51,189 bases of DNA from Sphaerisporangium album (GTDB lineage Bacteria; Actinomycetota; Actinomycetes; Streptosporangiales; Streptosporangiaceae): positions 1 through 51,189 of the forward strand of contig NZ_QOIL01000025.1 of NCBI RefSeq assembly GCF_003323745.1, given 5' to 3'. The notes under the pieces are model-generated. The model was not told the DNA's origin, searched no databases, and saw only the letters and a list, made by a program, of their open reading frames with translations. Positions within the stretch are counted from its first letter, which is position 1, and the number at the start of each line of letters is the position of its first letter. The position numbers and the translations under genes were made by a program. Below, one piece after another: positions 42,962 through 50,819 of this stretch.

Positions 42962-44427
42962 TCGGCGGCCGGTACCGTCCCCCGGCGTCCCGCCGCCAGG
43001 TCGCGCGCGGATCGGCGGGCGGACCACGGCGTCCGCAGAGCGGCCCGCCGCCGCATCGGCGTGATCAGCGCCAGGCCGGTCAGCAGGGCGGCGGCTGCGA
43101 GCATCGGTGCCACCCCCGTGGTGAAGCCGGTCACGGTGAGGGTGAGCAGGCCCGCGCCCACCAGGGCCGTCGCCACCGCCACCCGGACGGCGCCGGGCCG
43201 CGCGCCGGAAGCGGACGGGGGCTCCTCGAAGCGGGCGAACAGCCGGATCAGCGGGCGGGCGGCCAGCGCGAGCGCGGCCAGCCAGAGCGGCCATCCGGCG
43301 AGCCAGGCCGCGCTCGCGGGCGCCGGGGTGGCGAGGCCCAGGCCGACGACGGCGACCCCGGCGACCACGAACAGGGCACTCATGTGCCAGAGGTAGACGG
43401 TCATCATGCGCGGGCCCGCCCACGCCATGACGCGGGCCACGCGCGGCCGGGACGCCAGGCGCACGAGACGGGGACGCAGCAGCATCGCCAGCCCGATCTG
43501 CCCGAACGCCACCCCGAGCAGCGCGACCGTCGGCGGGGCCATGTTGGAGACCGCCCCCGGCAGCCCGATCATGCTCCCCGGGTACGGGCCGAAGGCGACC
43601 AGCGCGGCGGCGGCGCCGAACCCGCCGGCCGCCATGAGCCGGAACCCGGCCAGGCGCCCGCTCGCGTACAGGAAGCCGAGCTGGTGCACGGCCGGCCAGA
43701 CGAACGCGACGTTGAGGAACCCCGCCGCCTCGAATCCGTTGAACCGGACGACGTCGGTCAGCACGGCGGCCACGGCCATCGCGGCGGGCACGCGCCACCC
43801 GAACCGTTCGCCGAGCCGGAGCAGCACCGGCGTCGCCGCGACGGCCACCAGGTAGATCGCGAGGAACCACAGAAGCTGCCCGGCCAGGCGGGCGGCCGTC
43901 TGCACGGGCTGGTCCGGCAGTCCGAGCGCGAGGAGCAGGTGGGGGAGCGGGATCCACACCGCGGCCAGGGGGAGCACCGGCCAGGCGAGCCGGCGCACGC
44001 GACCGGCCAGCCAGCGCGCGTCCCCGCCCCCGCGGGAGACGTGCGACCGGTGGCTGATCGCGTTGGCGGCCCCGCCGGCGAAGAAGACCAGCGGCATGAC
44101 CTGGGTGATCCAGGTGATGACGAACGCGCCCGGCGAGGCGAAGGCGTTGCCCGTGGTGATCTGCCCGTCCGGGCCGCCGGTGTAGGAGAGGACGGGGATG
44201 CTCCAGTGCTCCAGCACCACCATTCCGATGCCGAACAGGCGCAACAGGTCGATGAACAGGTCGCGCCCCGGCCTGGCCTGGCGGGGGAGTGAGGACGACG
44301 GGCCGCCGCGTCCCGCCCGTGCCTCGGTGACCGGGCCGGCCGGAGCGGCCGCAGTGGCGTCTGGCCGATGGCGCCCGGGTGGGGCGACGGTGGTGGGGGG
44401 CGGGGGACCGGCCGGGTTCGCGGGCAT
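42904..44427 (-). CDS. Acyltransferase-3 family integral membrane protein
   Basis: The 507-residue protein has a ~50-residue Pro/Ala-rich cytoplasmic start, then LFIDLLRLFGIGMVVLEHWSIPVL, the acyltransferase-3 start with its catalytic-type His. About ten membrane helices follow, including MPLVFFAGGAANAISH, LLWFLAIYLVAVAATPVLL and MMTVYLWHMSALFVVAGVAVV. Such enzymes O-acylate sugars or lipids at the membrane; the substrate is not apparent. The Arg-rich C-terminus runs into the convergent pgeF gene. Confidence 0.87.
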   Translation of the reverse strand: MPANPAGPPPPTTVAPPGRHRPDATAAAPAGPVTEARAGRGGPSSSLPRQARPGRDLFIDLLRLFGIGMVVLEHWSIPVLSYTGGPDGQITTGNAFASPGAFVITWITQVMPLVFFAGGAANAISHRSHVSRGGGDARWLAGRVRRLAWPVLPLAAVWIPLPHLLLALGLPDQPVQTAARLAGQLLWFLAIYLVAVAATPVLLRLGERFGWRVPAAMAVAAVLTDVVRFNGFEAAGFLNVAFVWPAVHQLGFLYASGRLAGFRLMAAGGFGAAAALVAFGPYPGSMIGLPGAVSNMAPPTVALLGVAFGQIGLAMLLRPRLVRLASRPRVARVMAWAGPRMMTVYLWHMSALFVVAGVAVVGLGLATPAPASAAWLAGWPLWLAALALAARPLIRLFARFEEPPSASGARPGAVRVAVATALVGAGLLTLTVTGFTTGVAPMLAAAALLTGLALITPMRRRAALRTPWSARRSARDLAAGRRGTVPAADQPVSQTYPANLPVSLSRR

Positions 44428-44572
44428 GGGAGACCTCGTGTCGTGAGGGGAGCCAGGTGTCCGGGAAGCCCCGCTCCGGCGGGATCCCGATGGACTCGAC
44501 CCTCTCGCCGGCGCCCCCGCCGGCGCACTGACGGATACGGGTGTCTTCGGAGAAGATCACCTGACCGCGCGC

Positions 44573-44590
44573 GGTAGGGCTGGCCCTACC
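44573..44590. promoter_or_regulatory. Perfect palindrome GGTAGGGC-TG-GCCCTACC, candidate response-regulator site
   Basis: An eight-base inverted repeat with a two-base spacer lies 46 bases before the leaderless -10 of the kinase/regulator pair at 44649. NarL/LuxR-type regulators bind short symmetric sites of this design, and the promoter-proximal position suggests autoregulation by the regulator at 45887. Confidence 0.55.
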
Positions 44591-44635
44591 ATCGGGCGAC
44601 CTGTGCGCCGGGTCGATCGGCTCGGGCGGGGCTCG

Positions 44636-44641
44636 TACCTT
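44636..44641 (+). promoter_or_regulatory. -10 element (TACCTT) for leaderless kinase gene
   Basis: TACCTT ends seven bases before ATG 44649, with no ribosome site between. Confidence 0.4.
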
Positions 44642-44648
44642 TGACGGC

Positions 44649-45896
44649 ATGACCTCCCCTTTCAAGCGGCTCGGCGCCGACACGCGGTACACGTTGCTCG
44701 GTCTCCCCCTGGCGATCCTGAGCTTCTGCCTGCTGGTGCCGGGCCTGGCCGCCGGGACCGGCCTGGTCGTCGTGTGGATCGGTCTGCCGGTGCTCGCGCT
44801 GACCCTCGTGGCGGCCCGGGGCCTGGCCAACGTCGAGCGGAGCCGGCTGCCCGAGATCCTCGGCCGCCCGGTCGCCCTGCCGCGCCGCAAGAGCGCGCCC
44901 GCGGGATCGCGCTGGCCGCGCCGCATGATCCAGCCGGTCCTGGACATGCAGTCATGGCTCGACCTGCTGCACGGCATCGTGGTCTTCCCGGTGGCGATCG
45001 TCACGTTCGTCGTCACCGTGACGTGGTGGGCCCTGGCGCTGACCGGCCTGACCTACCCCCTCTACGGGTGGATCACCTCCAGCATTCCCGGCAACGTGCA
45101 GCTCCCCGAGCTGCTCGGGCTCGGCAGGGGCTACACCGTGGACTCGCTGTTCTACGTCGCCCTCGGCGCGATCGCCGGCCTCACCCTGCCCCTGGTCCTG
45201 CGGGGCGCCGCCCTGCTGCGGGCCGGGCTCGGACGGGCGCTGCTCACCAGCGTGGCCGAGCTGCGCGAGCGCATCGACGACCTGACCGAGGGACGCGCCG
45301 CCGCCGTGTCCGCGGAGGCGGGCGCGCTGCGCCGGCTGGAGCGCGACATCCACGACGGGCCGCAGCAGCGCCTGGTGTACCTGGCGATGGAGCTGTCGCG
45401 GGCCCAGCGCCAGCTCAAGAAGGACCCGCAGGCCGCGCACGCCACGCTGGCGGAGGCCATCACGGCGACCCGCGAGACGCTGGACGAGCTGCGCGCGCTG
45501 TCGCGGGGCATCGCGCCGCCGATCCTCAGCGACCGTGGCCTGGCCCCCGCGCTGGCGGCGCTCGCCGGCCGCTGCACCGTCCAGGTCGACCTCGACGTGC
45601 AGACGGTCGAGAGGTACACCGCCGTGGTGGAGAACACCGTCTACTACGTGGCGGCCGAGACGCTGACCAACATCGCCAAGCACAGCCGCGCCGAGCTGTG
45701 CACGCTGTCGCTCACCCGCCTGGGGGACACGCTGGTGCTCAGCATCGGCGATGATGGGGTCGGCGGCGCGCACGTCGCCAAGGGACACGGCCTGGCGGGC
45801 CTGGCCGACCGGCTTCGCGCGGTCGACGGCGAGCTGGTCGTGCAGTCGCCGGCCGGGGGGCCGACCTTGATCGTCGCGGAGGTGCCGTGCGGGTAG
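44649..45896 (+). CDS. Sensor histidine kinase (HisKA_3 type)
   Basis: The 415-residue protein has two N-terminal helices (residues 15-58), a soluble stretch, then helices near 105-140 and 165-190: the actinobacterial putative-sensor domain. His235 in RRLERDIHDGPQQRLVYLAMEL is the phosphorylation site, in the extended HDGPQQR version. The ATPase domain has TVYYVAAETLTNIAKHSRA, DDGVGGA and GHGLAGLADRL. It overlaps the response regulator by ten bases. Confidence 0.93.
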   Translation: MTSPFKRLGADTRYTLLGLPLAILSFCLLVPGLAAGTGLVVVWIGLPVLALTLVAARGLANVERSRLPEILGRPVALPRRKSAPAGSRWPRRMIQPVLDMQSWLDLLHGIVVFPVAIVTFVVTVTWWALALTGLTYPLYGWITSSIPGNVQLPELLGLGRGYTVDSLFYVALGAIAGLTLPLVLRGAALLRAGLGRALLTSVAELRERIDDLTEGRAAAVSAEAGALRRLERDIHDGPQQRLVYLAMELSRAQRQLKKDPQAAHATLAEAITATRETLDELRALSRGIAPPILSDRGLAPALAALAGRCTVQVDLDVQTVERYTAVVENTVYYVAAETLTNIAKHSRAELCTLSLTRLGDTLVLSIGDDGVGGAHVAKGHGLAGLADRLRAVDGELVVQSPAGGPTLIVAEVPCG

Positions 45897-46534
45897 TCGT
45901 GGCCGATGACGCCGTCCTCATCCGATCCGGCCTGATCAGGCTGCTGGAGGAGTTCGGCTGCGAGGTGGTGGACGCGGTCGGCGACGGCGACGCGCTGGTG
46001 AAGTCCGTCGCCGCCCACCGTCCGGACATCTCGGTCGTGGACGTGCGCATGCCGCCGAGCTTCACCGACGAGGGCCTGCGGGCGGCGGTGGAGGCGCGCC
46101 GGCGGGTGCCCGGCTCCCCGATCATGATCCTCTCGCAGTACGTCGAGGTCTCCTACGCCGACGACCTCCTCGCGGACGCGCGGGGCGCGGTCGGCTACCT
46201 GCTGAAGGACCGCGTGGCCGACGTGGACGAGTTCCTGGAGGGACTGCGCCGCGTGGCCGCAGGAGGAACCGTGTTCGACCCCCAGGTGGTGGCCCAGTTG
46301 ATGGTGAGGCGGCGGCGCGACGATCCGCTGGGGTCGCTGACCCCGCGCGAGCGCGAGGTCCTCGGGCTGATGGCCGAGGGCAGGTCGAACCCGGCGATCG
46401 GCCGTCAGCTCGTCATCACCGACGGAGCGGTCGAGAAGCACGTCAGGAGCATCTTCAACAAGCTCGGCCTCTACGCAGACGACGGCGACCAGCACCGCCG
46501 GGTGCTCGCGGTGCTCGCCTACCTGCGGTCCTGA
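45887..46534 (+). CDS. LuxR/NarL-family response regulator
   Basis: The 215-residue protein has a receiver domain (VRVVVADDAVLIRSGLIRLLEE in outline, phospho-accepting Asp52 in SVVDVRMPPSFTDEGLRA, ILSQYVEVSYA, Lys in GYLLKDRV) and a NarL helix-turn-helix (LTPREREVLGLMAEGRSNPAI, AVEKHVRSIFNKLGL). The PPSFTDEG variant with an SQY switch is a common actinobacterial subgroup paired with HDGPQQR kinases. GTG 45887 overlaps the kinase, so the pair is cognate. Confidence 0.94.
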   Translation: MRVVVADDAVLIRSGLIRLLEEFGCEVVDAVGDGDALVKSVAAHRPDISVVDVRMPPSFTDEGLRAAVEARRRVPGSPIMILSQYVEVSYADDLLADARGAVGYLLKDRVADVDEFLEGLRRVAAGGTVFDPQVVAQLMVRRRRDDPLGSLTPREREVLGLMAEGRSNPAIGRQLVITDGAVEKHVRSIFNKLGLYADDGDQHRRVLAVLAYLRS

Positions 46535-46618
46535 GACGGGCGGCCACGGCGTCAACCGGGGGCCGGCGACGGGGGCGCGCCGTGGTGAGCGGGGACGATG
46601 ACGGGCGCCCCGCCGCGG

Positions 46619-47365
46619 TCAGCCGGGGACGACGACGGTGACCGACGTGAGCAGGTGCCGGAAGCCGAGCCGTTCGTACAGCCGCCGGGCCGGATTGCCC
46701 TCGGTCACGGCGAGGCCGAGCGCGGGCAGGCCGTGCAGGGTGGCGAGCGCGAGCGCGCGGCGCAGCATGACGGCGCCCAGCCCGGCGTACTGCGGGCTCG
46801 GGTCGCGGAAGACGTCGTAGACCCACGGGCCGCCCAGCGGCGGCGGGTCGCCGCGGTCGCCGACGAGCACGCCCGCGACGACGCGCCCGTCCCGCAGGAG
46901 CAGCCCGCCGCAGGGCAGCAGCGGACCGTAGGACCGCCCGGCGAGCAGCGGTTCCAGCTCCTTTTCGAGCAGCTCGGCGTCGTCGACCGGGTGGTGGTCG
47001 GGGTGGCCGGGCCCGTAGGCGGCGCGCCAGGCGGGGAACACCTCGGCGGCGGGGACGGCGTCGCAGGAGACCACGCCGTAGCCGGTCTCGGCCCACTCGG
47101 CGGGGGCGGGGGCGGCGCGCAGGTCGCGCGAGTGGACGTGGGCGTGCCGCCTCGGGCGTGCTCCGGCGGCGAGCAGGCGCCGTCCGAGGTCCTCGCCGCC
47201 GGAGATGATCCAGCCCGGCATGTCGCGCAGGATCACCTCGACCGCACCGGGGGCGAGCTCCTCGGCGAGGTCGGCGCAGCGGCGCCCCTCACGGGTGCCT
47301 TCGACGTAGCTGAGCACCGGGCGTCCGGCCTGGTCGGTGGCCGTCCTGCGGCTGAGAGTCTCCAC
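46619..47365 (-). CDS. GNAT family N-acetyltransferase
   Basis: The C-terminal half has the acetyl-CoA-binding motifs: VVAGVLVGDRG, VYDVFRDPSPQYAGLGAVMLRRALALA (motif A) and LGLAVTEGNPARRLYERLGFRHL (motif B). The N-terminal half is a less conserved extension that may select the substrate. I prefer GTG 47365 because TAACTT lies seven bases upstream (leaderless); a TTG at 47374 would add three residues. It converges with the response regulator. Confidence 0.85.
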   Translation of the reverse strand: METLSRRTATDQAGRPVLSYVEGTREGRRCADLAEELAPGAVEVILRDMPGWIISGGEDLGRRLLAAGARPRRHAHVHSRDLRAAPAPAEWAETGYGVVSCDAVPAAEVFPAWRAAYGPGHPDHHPVDDAELLEKELEPLLAGRSYGPLLPCGGLLLRDGRVVAGVLVGDRGDPPPLGGPWVYDVFRDPSPQYAGLGAVMLRRALALATLHGLPALGLAVTEGNPARRLYERLGFRHLLTSVTVVVPG

Positions 47366-47443
47366 GTCGACCAAGTTAGGGCCGGTCAGGGCCCGCAGCC
47401 ACTTATTTTCGGGCTGTTTGCCCCGTTGTGTCCACTTGTGCGT

Positions 47444-47481
47444 TGATCATCCGGCGGGTATTTACAGGAGTCAGATGATCA
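47444..47481. promoter_or_regulatory. Paired TGATCA palindromes upstream of the electron-transfer operon
   Basis: TGATCA occurs at 47444-47449 and 47476-47481, 32 bases apart (three helical turns), the second extending to ATGATCAT; a half-match AAGATCA follows at 47485. They lie in the AT-richer 270-base region before the operon at 47638. Repeated symmetric sites at helical spacing suggest an operator, but the six-base motif is short. Confidence 0.35.
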
Positions 47482-47637
47482 TTCAAGATCACGAAATTTC
47501 TGTAACGTTCTGGTACCAGCGGTGGTGGGGAGACGCTAGTGTGATCGCGCGCGCAAATGTCCCGATAGATCCCGAAGGCACCCAGCAGCACGTTGACCCG
47601 GTTTGTACCCGGGGAGCGTTATGTGGCGGAGGACGGG

Positions 47638-48399
47638 ATGAAAGAAACGCGGCATAGACGGGCCCCCCAGCGGTCTCGGTCACGAGGTCCTCTGGTGGTC
47701 GGGCTGTTCACGTCCACGTCGCTGATCGCCGGGACGGCTCTCTTCGGAGCGTCGGTCTTCGGTGAAGTACAGAGCTTCCTCATCTTCTACTCGGGGGTGT
47801 TCACACTCGTTGGACTGACCGCAACGGTGCTGGCCGGGCTGGCCGCCACCGATCGAATCCTCCTCGCGGTACGGCACCGTGTCCTCCTCCAGGGCGTCCA
47901 TCGGGCGGCCGCCGTCCTGTCCGTCGGCTTCCTCATCACCCACGTCGTCCTCCAGATCATGCGCGGCCGGTTGGGCGCCGCGGAGGCGTTCCTCCCGTTC
48001 GGACGGGCCGGACAGGCGGTCGGACTGGGCACCATCGCCGCGTACCTGCTGATCCTCGCCGCCGCGACCGGCGCGTTCCGCGGCCGCTTCGCGACCATGA
48101 CCAGACCCTGGGTCTGGCGAACCCTGCACGTCACGGCATATCTGTGCTGGCCACTCGCGATCGTGCACGGGCTGACCGCGGGCCGCGAGCCCGCCTACTG
48201 GGTGACCTTGAGCTATGTCGCCTCCCTCGTCGCGGTCGGGCTCGGCCTGCTCGTGCGGATGGTCGTCACCGTCGGCCCCAAGGCCGGCGGCCCCGCGGTC
48301 CGTCCGTCCAACATCGGGCGCAAGGCCGAGTACATCCGCGTCGACGACGTCTTCGACGAGGAATTCTGGGTGACCTTGAGAAAGGAGGTGCGGCGATGA
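47638..48399 (+). CDS. Ferric-reductase-like di-heme membrane protein
   Basis: The 253-residue protein has a basic N-terminus and about six membrane helices. Two helices carry histidine pairs: His88/His102 (HRAAAVLSVGFLITH, x13 spacing) and His164/His177 (HVTAYLCWPLAIVH, x12 spacing). This is the heme-ligand pattern of ferric reductases and NADPH oxidases, predicting two stacked b hemes across the membrane. A cytoplasmic tail (residues 212-253) follows. ATG 47638 has GGAGG seven bases upstream. It lacks the usual fused flavin domain; the next gene, overlapping by four bases, appears to supply it. Confidence 0.85.
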   Translation: MKETRHRRAPQRSRSRGPLVVGLFTSTSLIAGTALFGASVFGEVQSFLIFYSGVFTLVGLTATVLAGLAATDRILLAVRHRVLLQGVHRAAAVLSVGFLITHVVLQIMRGRLGAAEAFLPFGRAGQAVGLGTIAAYLLILAAATGAFRGRFATMTRPWVWRTLHVTAYLCWPLAIVHGLTAGREPAYWVTLSYVASLVAVGLGLLVRMVVTVGPKAGGPAVRPSNIGRKAEYIRVDDVFDEEFWVTLRKEVRR

Positions 48400-49886
48400 G
48401 GGCCGACGGCGTCCCCGATGTCTTCAGGATCGGCCCCGGCCGGCTCACGGCCGGTCTGGACAGCTCGCCCCGCCTCGACTACGACACGCACCGCAGGGTG
48501 CACGGCCGGCTCCCGCGGCTGCCGATCGACGACCTGATCGCCCTGGCCGAGCTGGGCGACCTGCGCGGACGCGGCGGCGCGGGCTTCCCGTTCGCCCGCA
48601 AGCTCCGCGCAGTGATCGACTCCGCGGGCCGCCGCGGCGCGCCCATCACGGTGGTCGTCAACGCGACCGAGGGCGAGCCGGCGGCGGCCAAGGACAAGGT
48701 GCTGCTCACCCGTGCCCCGCACCTCATCCTGGACGGCGCCGACCTGGTGGCGCGGGCGCTGGACGCCCGCGAGATCGTCGTGGGCGTCGCCCACGGCGGG
48801 CCGGGGGAGCGCTCGCTGCTCAACGCCGTGCACGAGCGCGGCATGACCGACGTCGTCCGGGTCGTGCGCATGCCCGACCGGTTCATCTCCGGCGAGGGCG
48901 GCGCGCTGGTCGCGGGCATCAACGGCGAGCGGCCGATCCCTCCCGGCCGCAAGGTGCGCTCCAGCGACATCGGCGTCGGCGGAATGCCCACGATGCTCTC
49001 CAACGCCGAGACGTACGCCCAGCTCGCACTGCTGGCGATGCTCGGCGTGGACCTGTACTCCTCGGTCGGCACCCCGCTGGAACCGGGCACGGTCCTGCTG
49101 ACCGTCACCGGGTCCGCGCGGCGGCCCGCCGTCGTCGAGACCCCGACCGGCGTGCGGCTGCGCGAGGTGCTCGACCTGTGCGACGCCGTGGTCGGCAGGG
49201 GCGTCCTGCTCGGCGGCTACCACGGCAAATGGATGCCGGCCGAGGCGGTCGAGCAGGCCGAGGTGTCGCGCGCCGGGTTCGAGGCGCTCGGCGGAGCCCT
49301 CGGCGCGGGCATCGTCATCCCGCTCGGCGAGGGCACCTGCCCGCTCGGCGAGACCGCCCGGGTGGCGCGGTACATGGCCGAGCAGAGCGCCGGCCAGTGC
49401 GGGCCGTGCTACATGGGGCTGCCCGACCTGGCGCGGGCGTTCGGCGCGCTCGCCGACGGCGACGGGCACATCGAGGCGGTCAGGCGCGCCGCCGACGGCG
49501 TGCGCGGCCGGGGCGCGTGCGGCCACCCCGACGGCACCTCGCGGTTCGTCCTCTCGGCGATCGACGTCTTCGCCGAGGACATCATGACGCACGCCGCGTA
49601 CGGCACCTGCGGGCTGCCGGTGCGGGGCGTGCTCCCCCTGCCCGCGGAGACCAGCCGCGCCAAGGCGCAGGAGGCCCAGCTCAGCGTCGACTGGTCGCGG
49701 TGCGAGGGCCATGGCCTGTGCGCCCACGTCGTGCCCGAGCTGATCAGCCTGGACCAGCACGGGTACCCGGTGGTCAGCACGGCGTCGGTGCCGTTCCAGC
49801 TCGAAGGGGACGCGCGCAGGGCGATCGAGATGTGTCCCGCCCTCGCCCTGCGCCTGGCCCCCGCCCCCGCCGAGGCGAGGAGATGA
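48396..49886 (+). CDS. NuoF-like NADH/FMN Fe-S protein fused to a ferredoxin domain
   Basis: The 496-residue protein has the NuoF flavin/NADH core (LRGRGGAGFPFARKL at 57-70, VVNATEGEPAAAKDK at 87-101), an SLBB segment (near 230-290) and an Fe-S domain with Cys335, Cys338 and Cys375. The first cysteine of the usual CxxCxxC set is Ala332. Residues 430-488 form a small ferredoxin domain (Cys436-x5-Cys442, Cys480-Pro) of the [3Fe-4S] kind. It should take electrons from NADH through FMN and Fe-S to the ferredoxin centre and hand them to the membrane di-heme protein encoded just upstream (ATGA overlap). Not part of a complex I operon. Confidence 0.88.
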   Translation: MRADGVPDVFRIGPGRLTAGLDSSPRLDYDTHRRVHGRLPRLPIDDLIALAELGDLRGRGGAGFPFARKLRAVIDSAGRRGAPITVVVNATEGEPAAAKDKVLLTRAPHLILDGADLVARALDAREIVVGVAHGGPGERSLLNAVHERGMTDVVRVVRMPDRFISGEGGALVAGINGERPIPPGRKVRSSDIGVGGMPTMLSNAETYAQLALLAMLGVDLYSSVGTPLEPGTVLLTVTGSARRPAVVETPTGVRLREVLDLCDAVVGRGVLLGGYHGKWMPAEAVEQAEVSRAGFEALGGALGAGIVIPLGEGTCPLGETARVARYMAEQSAGQCGPCYMGLPDLARAFGALADGDGHIEAVRRAADGVRGRGACGHPDGTSRFVLSAIDVFAEDIMTHAAYGTCGLPVRGVLPLPAETSRAKAQEAQLSVDWSRCEGHGLCAHVVPELISLDQHGYPVVSTASVPFQLEGDARRAIEMCPALALRLAPAPAEARR

Positions 49887-49976
49887 GAGCGCGCAGCCTC
49901 GAAAAACCCCCGTCACCCCCGGCCCGCGTACGGGCGTTCGCGGCCCCCGCCGCCCGGATTCCCGTCGCCGCCGCAC

Positions 49977-50819
49977 TCAGGCGACGGGGATCTCCAGCAG
50001 GCGGACGCCGTCGTCCCTGCGGACCTCGAAGCGGACGATGTCCGTCCGCGCCAGCGCGGTCGCGCCCGTGAGCCGCAGCGGATCGGGATGCCCGGGGACG
50101 CCGAAACCGCCCCCGGGCGGCACCCGCCAGCCCGACACGATGTCGGTGTCACCGCTGCGGGCGACGGCCACCAGGCTGCACCGCTCGGGCCCGGTGACGC
50201 CGCTGAGCTGGAAGCCGACCTCGGTTCCCCAGCTGCGGGCCACCAGCCCGACCCTGCCGCTGACCCCGGTGTCGGGGCTGGTGCCCTCCCTGACGTCGGG
50301 GGTCGTGGCCGCGCCCGTCGGGCCCGCCGCCACGACCGGGTTCGCGCCCGGCCACAGACGGGACGTCGCCACGCCGCCGGTGACGCCGATGAACAGCACC
50401 GCGGCCACGCCCAGCACCATGGCGCGCCGGCGCCGCGCCCGCGCCGCCGCGAGCTCCTCCCGCGTCGGCTCCCCCCAGGAGTCGGAGGTGCGCCGGTGAC
50501 CGGGACCGGAGGAGCGGGAGCGCCGCTGGGGTGACCACAGGTCTGTGACGACGCCGTCGGCCCGCGGATCGGAGACCGCGCCGTTCGCCGTGCCCCGGGC
50601 CGCGCCGTTCGTCGTGGTCGCCGGGTCACCGAGGCCGCCCAGGCCGCGCTTGAGCGCGTCGAGCGCGTCGGGCAGTTCGTACATCTCGCGCAGCTCGTTC
50701 TGGCAGCTCACGCAGTCGAGCAGATGGCGGTCGAACGCCTCGGAGTCCTCCTTGTTCAGGGCTCCGAGGATGTATGCCGCCACCTCGACATGAGGGGGCG
50801 AATCCATCAGACCGGTCAC
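49977..50819 (-). CDS. Anti-sigma factor with zinc-finger (ZAS) domain
   Basis: The 280-residue protein has an N-terminal ZAS motif, His32-x3-Cys36-x2-Cys39 (FDRHLLDCVSCQNEL) with His10 as the likely fourth ligand, a disordered linker, one membrane helix (RRAMVLGVAAVLFIGVTGGVA near 128-148) and an outside domain (VGLVARSWGTEVGFQLSGV and after). It should hold the sigma factor encoded just upstream at the membrane. GTG 50819 overlaps that gene's stop (GTGA). An intact HCC motif allows redox or zinc sensing, but the outside domain suggests an extracellular signal. Confidence 0.93.
   Translation of the reverse strand: MTGLMDSPPHVEVAAYILGALNKEDSEAFDRHLLDCVSCQNELREMYELPDALDALKRGLGGLGDPATTTNGAARGTANGAVSDPRADGVVTDLWSPQRRSRSSGPGHRRTSDSWGEPTREELAAARARRRRAMVLGVAAVLFIGVTGGVATSRLWPGANPVVAAGPTGAATTPDVREGTSPDTGVSGRVGLVARSWGTEVGFQLSGVTGPERCSLVAVARSGDTDIVSGWRVPPGGGFGVPGHPDPLRLTGATALARTDIVRFEVRRDDGVRLLEIPVA

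Noticed and set aside
40904..45016. 1370-codon minus-strand open frame
   Set aside because: It runs antisense to glgM, the DUF4232 gene and pgeF, and out of frame with the real acyltransferase-3 gene. No domain is recognisable.
48396..49886. Complex I nuoF
   Set aside because: No other nuo genes are adjacent, the N3 cysteine set is incomplete, and a ferredoxin domain is fused at the C-terminus. It pairs with the di-heme membrane protein instead.
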